Below are positions 1 through 6,323 of a stretch of DNA of 6,323 nt, one piece after another. The position numbers and the translations under genes are program-made. The notes below the pieces were generated by a model. It was not told where the DNA came from and made no database searches. It worked only from the letters and a program-made list of their open reading frames with translations. Position 1 is the stretch's first letter; each line of letters starts with the position of its first letter. Origin of the DNA: Fidelibacterota bacterium (GTDB lineage Bacteria; Fidelibacterota; Marinisomatia; SCGC-AAA003-L08; D37C17); NCBI GenBank assembly GCA_002705605.1, contig PAJD01000011.1, positions 68,047 through 74,369 of the forward strand, read 5' to 3'.

Positions 1-627
1 AAAATTCCTGGCTATTACTTATTAGAAAAAACTATGTCAGTTCAAGATTTAATTAATAAAGCAGGTGGTTATACAAAAAATGCAAATAAAAGAAAGTTGA
101 TGATTAATAATGAAATTTTAAAAGATATATATGATTATGAGTTAAGTAGAATAAATTTAATACCTCCTCAAAATAGATCGTTATCTGAAATATCATATAT
201 GCAGTCTCGTACATTAACTGAAAAGGGCTCTATAGTATCAAATGATCAATCTATGACTAATAAGTTATTAAGTTATGATTTGAATGTTAATGATAAAGTC
301 TATATCCCCGTTTTAATAAACTTTATAGAAGTTATAGGAGCAGTAAATAATCCAGGTAGATATCCGTATATCGAGGGCTACAATATATCTGATTATATAA
401 AAGAAGCTGGAGGTAAAAATAATAAATACAGAGGAAAAATTTTTATTATGAATTCTTTAAATCAAAAATTAAAAGTTTCAAAAAAATATGATAATATAAC
501 CAACGGTGATATAATTTTTGTTGAGACTGAAGAGAATTTCAATACATGGAATAAATTAAAAGAATCTATGAGCCTTATTGGTCAGTTAGCAACTTTAATT
601 GCAGTAATACAGAGTGCATCAAATTAA
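1..627 (+). CDS. Polysaccharide export protein with SLBB domains (Wza/OPX-like), 5'-truncated by window edge
   Basis: This is probably the outer-membrane/periplasmic exporter of the cluster's polysaccharide. The frame is open from base 1, so the ATG at 34 is internal. The codons before it already read as the middle of an SLBB motif (PGYYLL). Numbering codons from base 1, a first SLBB unit shows PGYY at 3-6 and an AGG signature at 21-23. An insertion of about 65 residues follows, and the unit closes with a 'NDKVYIP' strand near 98-104. A second SLBB unit covers about 108-170, with VIGAV at 111-115, NPG at 117-119 and AGG at 136-138. A hydrophobic C-terminal segment (about 190-206) may be a membrane anchor. 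The N-terminal poly-export domain and signal/lipobox lie outside the window. The gene ends one base before the Wzz-like gene, the usual exporter/co-polymerase pairing. The SLBB assignment is strong; the exact OPX subtype is not determined. Confidence 0.88.
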   Translation, partial: KIPGYYLLEKTMSVQDLINKAGGYTKNANKRKLMINNEILKDIYDYELSRINLIPPQNRSLSEISYMQSRTLTEKGSIVSNDQSMTNKLLSYDLNVNDKVYIPVLINFIEVIGAVNNPGRYPYIEGYNISDYIKEAGGKNNKYRGKIFIMNSLNQKLKVSKKYDNITNGDIIFVETEENFNTWNKLKESMSLIGQLATLIAVIQSASN

Positions 628-628
628 A

Positions 629-1624
629 ATGGATAATTATTTGTTGAAATTTTTATTTAAAAATAAATTAAATATTAAAAAATATTTATTGGTTACTTTA
701 TTGTTGTCAATTATGTATTCTTTCTTCTCTAATGTATATTTTCAATCAGAAATTACTCTTTACCCTGCAGGAGAATTATCTTCTAGTACTGAAATATATA
801 GCGATTTTAAAGATGCAATTGAATCATTTGGTTTTGAATCTTCAAATGCAGAAAATAATTTTTATATTCCTGATATTATTGAAAGTAGAAGGTTAAAAAA
901 AGAAATAGTATATAAAGAATGGAATACAAGTAAGTTTTCTAATCCAGTAAATCTTATTGATTATTGGGAACTAAAAGATTCTAATATATTTAGTAGAATT
1001 ATTTTATTTATTAAAAACACATTTAATTCTTATAATTTTAATTCAAAGTTAAAATATGAAGAAGATGCTGTTCAATTATTAGACGATTTGATTTTTGTTG
1101 ATGAGAAAAATTCTGGTTTGATAGAAGTAATTGTTTTAATGGATGAACCGCAATTAGCTGCTGATATTGCAAATTTCATTTCAGATTATGTTATCAAATA
1201 TGTTGAAGAAGAGCAAAAGCTTTTTGCACGAAAAACAAAAGTCTTTTTGAAGACAATGTTAGATTCAGCTCAAAGTGAATTAAAAGAATCGGAAATTGAT
1301 TTAACTTTATTTAAAGAAAAAAATCCATTGAGTCTAGATACTCCTGAATTACAACTAGAAAGAATAAGGTTGATAAGAAAGGTAGAAGTTAATCAAGAAG
1401 TATATATCACTATTAGAAAGCAATATGAGCTATCTAAAATTGAAGAGTCAAAAGAGAGATTGTTTGTGAATATTTTAGATAATGCTAAACCTTCTTTATA
1501 TAAAGAATATCCTAAAAGATTAATTATAATTTTATGTTTTACATTTTTAGGAACATTATTATTGATTTTAACTGAGTCAATAGTTTTTAGATTGAAAAAT
1601 ATAATTAAGCAATTAGATAGTTAG
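629..1624 (+). CDS. Wzz/GNVR-type chain-length determinant (polysaccharide co-polymerase), no kinase domain
   Basis: This is a predicted inner-membrane protein of 331 residues that would regulate polymer length with the Wzy-like protein downstream. Membrane segments lie at about 18-35 and 297-316, flanking a periplasmic region. Residues about 195-275 are rich in charged heptad-like sequence and should form the long coiled coil of this family. A proline-containing stretch just before the second membrane segment (ILDNAKPS at 282-289, then YPKR at 294-297) is the classic Wzz/GNVR pre-TM2 motif. After TM2 only about 15 residues remain and no Walker A motif is visible, so it lacks the fused tyrosine kinase of Wzc. 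The ATG at 629, one base after the upstream stop, is preferred. An in-frame GTG at 614 would add five residues and overlap the upstream gene; neither start has a strong Shine-Dalgarno. The N-terminal Wzz domain is divergent, so the call rests on topology and the pre-TM2 motif. Confidence 0.82.
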   Translation: MDNYLLKFLFKNKLNIKKYLLVTLLLSIMYSFFSNVYFQSEITLYPAGELSSSTEIYSDFKDAIESFGFESSNAENNFYIPDIIESRRLKKEIVYKEWNTSKFSNPVNLIDYWELKDSNIFSRIILFIKNTFNSYNFNSKLKYEEDAVQLLDDLIFVDEKNSGLIEVIVLMDEPQLAADIANFISDYVIKYVEEEQKLFARKTKVFLKTMLDSAQSELKESEIDLTLFKEKNPLSLDTPELQLERIRLIRKVEVNQEVYITIRKQYELSKIEESKERLFVNILDNAKPSLYKEYPKRLIIILCFTFLGTLLLILTESIVFRLKNIIKQLDS

Positions 1625-2509
1625 ATGAAACCTGATAAATTACCTGATTTTTTTATATTGGGTGTTCAGAAAGCAGCTACATCGACTATTCATGCAATTT
1701 TAGAAAAAGACAGTCAATTTAGTTTGCCCTATAAAAAAGAAACTCATTTCTTTAGTGAAAATTATGATAAAAAAATAAACTGGTATTTAAATCAATATAA
1801 TTCATTATCATCATATATAATAAGAGGTGAGGTTGATCCTTCTTATATTTTTTATAAAAAGGCATCATCTAATATAAAAAAATATATAGATTCGCCTAAA
1901 TTCATTATAGTTTTTAGAAAACCAATTGATAGAGCCTATTCTCATTATTTAATGTCTAAATCTCGTGGTTATGAAAATTATTCTTTTAATGAAGCTCTAT
2001 TATTAGAAAATGAGAGATTATCTGATAGTAATAATTTTTCATATTCACATTATAGTTACTTATTAAGAGGTAATTATGCTGAGCAAATTATGATGTATAA
2101 AAAAAAATTCCCTAAATCTAAATTTTTATATATGAAATATGATGATTTTACTAATGAAGAAACAAAAGTCTTATTTTTAAAGAAAATATACGATTTTTTA
2201 GATTTAAGTTTTAATGAAAATCTAAATATTACTCTACATAAGAACAAATCACATTCGACAAAAAATAAATTTGTTAGAGATTTAACTCATACAGATAATT
2301 TTTTAAGAGATGTTTTAAAAAAAATAATACCAACAGAGTATTTAAGATTTAAAATTCTTAATAAAATAAAAGAATTTAATCAAAAAGATATTATTGTAAA
2401 GAAGTTAAATTATAAAGATATTGATCAAAGATTTATTGATTGGAATAATAATCAATCAAATTTACTCTCTAAAGTAACATATTTAAATACTAAGGATTGG
2501 ATTATATGA
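1625..2509 (+). CDS. PAPS-dependent sulfotransferase, heparan-sulfate-sulfotransferase-like
   Basis: This 294-residue cytosolic enzyme is predicted to transfer sulfate from PAPS to a hydroxyl or amino group of a sugar. The 5'-phosphosulfate-binding loop is GVQKAATST at 13-21, with K16 as the key lysine. KETHFFSE at 38-45 matches the KExHFF signature of heparan-sulfate-type sulfotransferases, where the glutamate (here E39) is the catalytic base. GEVDPSY at 68-74 matches the next conserved strand. The 3'-phosphate-binding motif is VFRKPIDRAYSHY at 96-108, with R98 and S106 at the family's seven-residue spacing. RGNYAEQI at 148-155 and KYDDF at 171-175 match later conserved blocks. The length is normal and the key residues are present, so it looks intact. 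Its ATG directly follows the stop of the Wzz-like gene. Its position in a polysaccharide operon points to a glycan acceptor, but the sugar and position cannot be read from sequence. Confidence 0.9.
   Translation: MKPDKLPDFFILGVQKAATSTIHAILEKDSQFSLPYKKETHFFSENYDKKINWYLNQYNSLSSYIIRGEVDPSYIFYKKASSNIKKYIDSPKFIIVFRKPIDRAYSHYLMSKSRGYENYSFNEALLLENERLSDSNNFSYSHYSYLLRGNYAEQIMMYKKKFPKSKFLYMKYDDFTNEETKVLFLKKIYDFLDLSFNENLNITLHKNKSHSTKNKFVRDLTHTDNFLRDVLKKIIPTEYLRFKILNKIKEFNQKDIIVKKLNYKDIDQRFIDWNNNQSNLLSKVTYLNTKDWII
2492..2496 (+). promoter_or_regulatory. Shine-Dalgarno (AAGGA) for the second sulfotransferase
   Basis: AAGGA ends nine bases before the ATG at 2506. It lies inside the last codons of the preceding gene. 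It decides the start: an in-frame TTG at 2497 directly abuts the AAGGA and could not use it. This is the only clear Shine-Dalgarno among the six starts in the window. Confidence 0.6.
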
Positions 2510-3342
2510 GACTAACAAAACCAATAGTTATAACAGGTATGCATCGCTCTGGGACAACCCTGTTAGTAAAATTACTAGAAAAGAATGGTATCTTTTTAGG
2601 TTCGATTCAAGATGAAAATAAAGAGTCGATATTTTTCCAAAGAATAAATAGATGGCTTGTATCATTCAATGATTCATATTGGGATAATCCAAAGACATTT
2701 AAATATTTGAATAATGATGATAGTGATTTACTAGTTTCAAAATTAAAAAAAACATTAAGTAATAGATTCTTAAATGTTATGTTCTTTGGATATAAAAATA
2801 TTTTTTCAAATAAAAATTTTAAAAATTACACCCCATTATGGGGTTGGAAAGACCCCGTGAATACTTTTACTATTGATATATGGAAAAAGATATTTCCAGA
2901 TTTATCTATAATAAATATTAATAGGAATCCCCTAGATGTGTCTTGTAGCCTATTAAATAGACAAGAAAAATTAAGAATTATGGACAAGGACAATATTAGT
3001 AGTTTTATTAATTCATTTATACCTTTATTATCTGTAAATAAGGGTTCAATATATAGATCTTTAAATCTGAATAATATCGATGATTGTTTGATTTTATGTA
3101 AGAAATATTATGAACAAATTAAAATTAATAATAAGTCAAATGTAAAAAATCTAAACATTAACTTTGAAAAGTTAATAAATAATCCTGAACAGGAAATATT
3201 AAAGATTTATAATTTTTGTGGTATTGTCGATTATAATTTAAATGATGATTGTAGACTTATTGATCAGAATGTTTTAGATAAGTATAAGGATTGTAATTTA
3301 TTATATGATGAAGAATTATTAGAGTCAATCACTTATGAATAG
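2506..3342 (+). CDS. Second sulfotransferase family protein, divergent from the first
   Basis: This predicted PAPS-dependent sulfotransferase has 278 residues from the ATG at 2506. That start overlaps the upstream stop as ATGA and has an AAGGA nine bases upstream. The 5'-PSB/P-loop is GMHRSGTT at 11-18. GWKDP at 113-117 matches a conserved block of bacterial sulfotransferase-family proteins. The 3'-phosphate-binding region is INRNPLDVSCSLLNR at 138-152, with R140 and S148 at the same seven-residue spacing as in the first enzyme. NFEKLINNPEQEILKIYNF at 219-237 matches the late 'FE.L..NPE' helix. The KExHFF signature of its neighbour is absent, so the two are not recent duplicates, and the catalytic base is not evident. 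The likely acceptor is the polysaccharide made by this cluster (inference). The last 8 bases overlap the next gene. A P-loop kinase of other function is a less likely alternative. Confidence 0.82.
   Translation: MRLTKPIVITGMHRSGTTLLVKLLEKNGIFLGSIQDENKESIFFQRINRWLVSFNDSYWDNPKTFKYLNNDDSDLLVSKLKKTLSNRFLNVMFFGYKNIFSNKNFKNYTPLWGWKDPVNTFTIDIWKKIFPDLSIININRNPLDVSCSLLNRQEKLRIMDKDNISSFINSFIPLLSVNKGSIYRSLNLNNIDDCLILCKKYYEQIKINNKSNVKNLNINFEKLINNPEQEILKIYNFCGIVDYNLNDDCRLIDQNVLDKYKDCNLLYDEELLESITYE
2830..2856 (+). repeat. Nested inverted repeats: ACCCC / GGGGT / ACCCC inside the second sulfotransferase
   Basis: GGGGT at 2840-2844 can pair with ACCCC at 2830-2834 (5-base loop) or with ACCCC at 2852-2856 (7-base loop), giving two mutually exclusive short hairpins. 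The patch is strikingly GC-rich for this DNA. It encodes the conserved TPLWGWKDP stretch, so protein constraint explains part but not all of it. A regulatory role is unproven. Confidence 0.3.
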
Positions 3343-4210
3343 TGATAAATCTAACTGTTGTATTATTACAGTAAATTATAATTCTTATTCATTTACAAAG
3401 AAACTTCTTTTTTCATTAAGAATGAGTGATTGTAAAACAGATACATTGTATATAATAGATAATTTTTCATTAGATGAATCTTATAGCAAGATTTTTAGTT
3501 TGTTAACGCTTAATAATAAAAATAAAGTAAATTTTCCTAATTCAAAAATTTCAACTTGTTATAAAATTAATAATATTTATTTAGTTAGATTGCAGAAAAA
3601 TTATGGATATGCTTCTGCAATAAATATAGCTTTGGAAATAAACAAACAAAATAATAAAAATTTATACTATTGGGTGGTAAATAATGATATAGAAGTTGAG
3701 TTGAACACTCTAGGAATATTAAAAGAACAGTATACAACTAATTCTATTATCACACCTGTTGTATATGATCTTAATAATAAACATAGAATTCAATCTTTAG
3801 GATGTAAGATAGATCCATATTTTTTAACAACTAAAAATATAACATCAATTAGATCTTTACATAAGACAAAAATAGACTACTTATCTGGTGTTTCTCTTTT
3901 TTTTGATAATAATGTTTTAAATAAAGTTGGCTTATTTTCTGAAAATTATTTCATGTACTATGAGGATGTGGACTGGTGTATTAGAGCCTTAAATGAAGAT
4001 GTTAAATTAAAAATTAATTTAAATACAAAAATATTTCATAATTATAAAAAAAATATCAATTTTAAATTAAAAATACATTATCTATTAAATAGATTAAGAC
4101 TAGCTTTTAGATTCTATAAATCTAAAATACCATTAGTTTTTTTATACACTATTTTAAGTCTTCTGTTTAATCTTTTTAGATATTCGTTTATTATTAAAAA
4201 TGTTAAATAA
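3335..4210 (+). CDS. Glycosyltransferase family 2 (GT-A fold), rhamnosyltransferase-like
   Basis: This 291-residue inverting glycosyltransferase is predicted to add one sugar from a nucleotide-sugar donor to the growing lipid-linked repeat unit at the cytoplasmic face. The nucleotide-binding start is IITVNYNS at 10-17, followed by IIDN at 40-43 and KNYGYASAINIAL at 88-100, all typical of GT2. VVNNDIEV at 114-121 holds the DXD-equivalent (N116-N117-D118). YLSGVSLFF at 182-190 and EDVDWCIR at 210-217 are the acceptor-side blocks, with D211/D213 as candidate base residues, and H235 follows. A hydrophobic C-terminus (about 265-287) may contact the membrane. An insertion of about 30 residues (50-80) between the first strands is unusual. 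The ATG overlaps the previous gene by 8 bases, with a weak AGAG ten bases upstream. Donor sugar is unknown; 'rhamnosyltransferase-like' reflects subfamily resemblance only. Confidence 0.88.
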   Translation: MNSDKSNCCIITVNYNSYSFTKKLLFSLRMSDCKTDTLYIIDNFSLDESYSKIFSLLTLNNKNKVNFPNSKISTCYKINNIYLVRLQKNYGYASAINIALEINKQNNKNLYYWVVNNDIEVELNTLGILKEQYTTNSIITPVVYDLNNKHRIQSLGCKIDPYFLTTKNITSIRSLHKTKIDYLSGVSLFFDNNVLNKVGLFSENYFMYYEDVDWCIRALNEDVKLKINLNTKIFHNYKKNINFKLKIHYLLNRLRLAFRFYKSKIPLVFLYTILSLLFNLFRYSFIIKNVK

Positions 4211-5435
4211 ATTAATAAATATACTAGCTATTTTAACAATTTCACTTATTGGTGCTGATAGGATAAATATACTAACTGATTCTTTTGATTTTTTTGTATT
4301 TACACCATTTTTATTGTTCAGCTTTTTACTTGTCTTTCTACTACTAATATATAAAAATCATAATCTTGATATGTCTTGGTTTATGACAAATAATTATTTT
4401 GTATTATTTTTTTCACTTTACTTTATTACATGTATTATTAGTATATTTCTTTCAATTGATATTTATATTTCAATTAAAAGATTTCTACTGTTAGTTTATT
4501 TGATTCTTTCGTCTGGTATATTATTATCTTATTTTAATAATAAAAATGAATTAAGAATAATTTTAGTTAAATCTTCTATATTGGGTTCTATATTATTTTA
4601 TATATTTAATTTAATCCTTATTGCTAATTGGTTTACAAATATTGATATTGATATTAGTATTATTAATTTTGTTCCAGATCAAATTGCTTATTTCATTCCA
4701 AGACTTGGTGGTTATACTATGGATTCAAATAGAGGTAATGTTATACTATCTTTTTTTACTTTAATTTTATTTTTATTTAATAGACAATCAAAAAAAAATT
4801 TTGTAATAATCGTTGTTAATATTTGCTTTTTATTACTTAGTTTTTCAAGAACAATATATTTATTATTATTCATGATACTGTTATATCAATTAGTAATAAC
4901 AAAAAAAGAAACAAGACACGCAATATTTAAGAGTTTAATATATGGAGTTATATTTTTCATTATTATTATTTCTTATCTGAATATTAATGAATATATAAAT
5001 TTAGAGTTGACATTAAATGAAAGATTTAATGTTTTTGAAATATCAAGGTTTTCTTCAGCAGGCATCCATCTTAAATTAATATATGAAGGTTTTCATAAAG
5101 CTTTTAATGATTTTAAGATATTACTTTTTGGATCTGGTTTTGGAACATCATATCTATTAATAAAAGGGTATTACTGGAGCGGTGTTAAATATGGAAATTA
5201 TCATTCTTTATATATAACATCTCTTGTTGAGTCTGGATTTTTTAATTTTGTATCTATATTTATGATTTCCTTTCTTATCCCTATGATTCTAGATTATAAA
5301 AGCTATATATTTTCATTTTTATTTGGATTATTATTTTTTAATATATTTTATCAGTTAATAATGGAACCCCTGTTTTGGTTTTCAATTTTATTATTTTATA
5401 AGTTTTATTATTTAGATTTAAAATATGAAAAATAG
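4200..5435 (+). CDS. O-antigen polymerase/ligase-like membrane protein (Wzy-type)
   Basis: This 411-residue, very hydrophobic protein has roughly 10-12 predicted membrane segments (for example about 4-18, 32-51, 66-86, 92-112, 124-144, 180-194, 200-234, 244-262 and 348-404). It most likely polymerises lipid-linked repeat units at the periplasmic face. Motifs typical of the Wzy_C/O-antigen ligase family are DSNRGN at 175-180, SFSRT at 214-218, an ERFNV segment at 274-278 opening a large loop, GSGFGTSY at 311-318, YHSLY at 334-338 and LVESGFF at 342-348. R178, R217 and H335 are candidate functional residues by family analogy. A WaaL-type ligase has the same architecture and cannot be excluded. 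Co-location with Wzz-like and SLBB genes favours polymerase. The ATG lies 11 bases inside the GT2 gene with no visible Shine-Dalgarno, suggesting translational coupling, and the gene overlaps the next by 11 bases. Confidence 0.85.
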   Translation: MLNKLINILAILTISLIGADRINILTDSFDFFVFTPFLLFSFLLVFLLLIYKNHNLDMSWFMTNNYFVLFFSLYFITCIISIFLSIDIYISIKRFLLLVYLILSSGILLSYFNNKNELRIILVKSSILGSILFYIFNLILIANWFTNIDIDISIINFVPDQIAYFIPRLGGYTMDSNRGNVILSFFTLILFLFNRQSKKNFVIIVVNICFLLLSFSRTIYLLLFMILLYQLVITKKETRHAIFKSLIYGVIFFIIIISYLNINEYINLELTLNERFNVFEISRFSSAGIHLKLIYEGFHKAFNDFKILLFGSGFGTSYLLIKGYYWSGVKYGNYHSLYITSLVESGFFNFVSIFMISFLIPMILDYKSYIFSFLFGLLFFNIFYQLIMEPLFWFSILLFYKFYYLDLKYEK

Positions 5436-6323
5436 ATTCGTAATTGATATTAGAATGATTGGAAGTTCTGGAATTGGTACTTATATCCAAAATATTTTAT
5501 GTGGTATTCTTAATAACTATAAGAAAACAAATATAATACTACTTGTAAACCCATATTTTGATTATTCCAAAATATTAAGAAATTTTAATTCAAATAATTT
5601 TAAAATTATAACAATAAATTCTCCAATTTATTCTATCCGAGAACAATTTGAAATTTATTTTAAATTAATAAAATATAAGATTGTTCTGTTTTGGGCACCT
5701 CATTATAACATTCCAATATTATTAAATGCGAATTTATTAGTTACAATACATGATATTTGGCATATTGTTGATAAATCGCCTGTTCGATTCTTAAGGAATT
5801 TATATGCTAGGGTTTTATTCTTTTTTATAAAATTTAAAAAAGCAAATATTATTACAGTTTCAAATTTCACAATGAATGAAATAATTGCATATACAAATAT
5901 TACTTCTAATATTACTGTAGTAAAAAATGGAATAGATAAATTTTGGAAATCAAATAAATCATACAAAAACAGTAGTAACATAATATACGTTGGAAATATA
6001 AGAAAGCATAAAAATGTTAGTCTACTAATTGATTCATTTAAAAATATTAATGATTCATCATTTAAACTTTTGTTAATTGGCAGTTCAAATAATTATTTAA
6101 AAAAAAATAATTTCAATAATGAAAATATTAAATTTATAGATAAAGTAGATAGAGAAAAACTTGTTGAATATTATAATAACGCAAGATTGCTTGTTTTACC
6201 TTCAAAATACGAAGGTTTTGGTTTTACACCACTGGAATCTATGGCTTGTGATTGTCCTGCTTTAGTATCTGACTTTTCAGCAATCAGAGAAATTTGTAAA
6301 GATGGTGCTTATTATTTTAATCT
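5425..6323 (+). CDS. Glycosyltransferase family 4 (GT-B fold), 3'-truncated by window edge
   Basis: This frame stays open from the ATG at 5425 to the window end: 299 full codons plus a partial CT, which must be leucine. It encodes a retaining GT-B glycosyltransferase predicted to add a sugar to the repeat unit. The N-terminal acceptor domain shows SGIGTY at 15-20 (glycine loop), FWAPHYNIP at 89-97 and TIHDIWH at 107-113. ITVSNFT is at 146-152 and VVKNGID at 165-171. The C-terminal donor domain starts with YVGNIRKHKN at 188-197, where R193 and K196 suit nucleotide-diphosphate binding. The E-x7-E motif is E263 to E271, within YEGFGFTPLESMACDCPAL. Most of the catalytic core is therefore inside the window; about 50-80 residues are probably missing. 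The mannosyltransferase-like subfamily resemblance is suggestive only. The start overlaps the Wzy-like gene by 11 bases. Confidence 0.9.
   Translation, partial: MKNRFVIDIRMIGSSGIGTYIQNILCGILNNYKKTNIILLVNPYFDYSKILRNFNSNNFKIITINSPIYSIREQFEIYFKLIKYKIVLFWAPHYNIPILLNANLLVTIHDIWHIVDKSPVRFLRNLYARVLFFFIKFKKANIITVSNFTMNEIIAYTNITSNITVVKNGIDKFWKSNKSYKNSSNIIYVGNIRKHKNVSLLIDSFKNINDSSFKLLLIGSSNNYLKKNNFNNENIKFIDKVDREKLVEYYNNARLLVLPSKYEGFGFTPLESMACDCPALVSDFSAIREICKDGAYYFN

Noticed and set aside
34..627. A complete 197-residue SLBB protein starting at the ATG at 34
   Set aside because: The frame is open to base 1 and the codons before 34 encode part of the same SLBB unit, so this is the tail of a longer gene.
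614..628. GTG start at 614 for the Wzz-like gene
   Set aside because: It adds only five residues inside the upstream gene, while the ATG at 629 sits right after the upstream stop and gives a normal Wzz-like N-terminus.
2497..2505. TTG start at 2497 for the second sulfotransferase
   Set aside because: The AAGGA at 2492-2496 directly abuts it, whereas the ATG at 2506 has a nine-base spacing and an ATGA overlap.
1625..3342. The two sulfotransferases as a recent tandem duplication
   Set aside because: Beyond the PAPS-binding motifs they share no visible similarity, and they differ in P-loop type and in the catalytic-region motif.
5703..5981. Minus-strand open frame of 92 codons
   Set aside because: It lies entirely within the GT4 gene, antisense to conserved motifs such as TIHDIWH and VVKNGID, and has no recognisable domain or ribosome-binding context of its own.
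1..6323. Promoters, terminators, tRNA/rRNA, insertion sequences, CRISPR or attachment sites
   Set aside because: Coding sequence is continuous and there is no intergenic space to host them. TATAAT-like strings abound because of AT richness and carry no weight, and no repeat array, transposase or stable RNA fold was seen.

Overview
The window is a 6.3 kb slice of a surface-polysaccharide (capsule, exopolysaccharide or O-antigen-like) gene cluster. Seven genes lie on the plus strand with no intergenic space. The DNA is very AT-rich, roughly three-quarters or more A+T by eye, with AGA arginine and TTA leucine codons dominating. An outer-membrane-type export protein with SLBB domains, paired with a Wzz-like chain-length regulator, points to a Gram-negative (diderm) bacterium. 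Only one of the six visible starts has a good Shine-Dalgarno sequence. The composition, the SLBB protein architecture and the two sulfotransferases would suit a marine, low-GC member of the Bacteroidota/Marinimicrobia (FCB) assemblage, but that placement is inference.

Layout: (1) positions 1-627 are the C-terminal part of an SLBB polysaccharide export protein, cut by the window edge. (2) 629-1624 is a Wzz/GNVR-type polysaccharide co-polymerase without a kinase domain. (3) 1625-2509 is a PAPS-dependent sulfotransferase resembling the heparan-sulfate type. (4) 2506-3342 is a second, divergent sulfotransferase. (5) 3335-4210 is a GT2-family glycosyltransferase. (6) 4200-5435 is a multi-spanning O-antigen polymerase/ligase-like protein. 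(7) 5425-6323 is a GT4-family glycosyltransferase that runs off the right edge with no stop codon.

Reading the genes together: the two glycosyltransferases would build part of a lipid-linked repeat unit. The sulfotransferases would add sulfate esters to that unit or to another acceptor. The Wzy-like protein would polymerise it, the Wzz-like protein would set chain length, and the SLBB protein would export the polymer. The initiating transferase, the flippase (Wzx) and any PAPS-synthesis genes are not in the window. Junctions run from a 1-base gap to 11-base overlaps, so this looks like one translationally coupled operon. No promoter, terminator, RNA gene, mobile element or CRISPR array was seen.

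The most interesting point is the pair of unrelated-looking sulfotransferases between the export/chain-length genes and the glycan-assembly genes, which predicts a sulfated bacterial surface polysaccharide.
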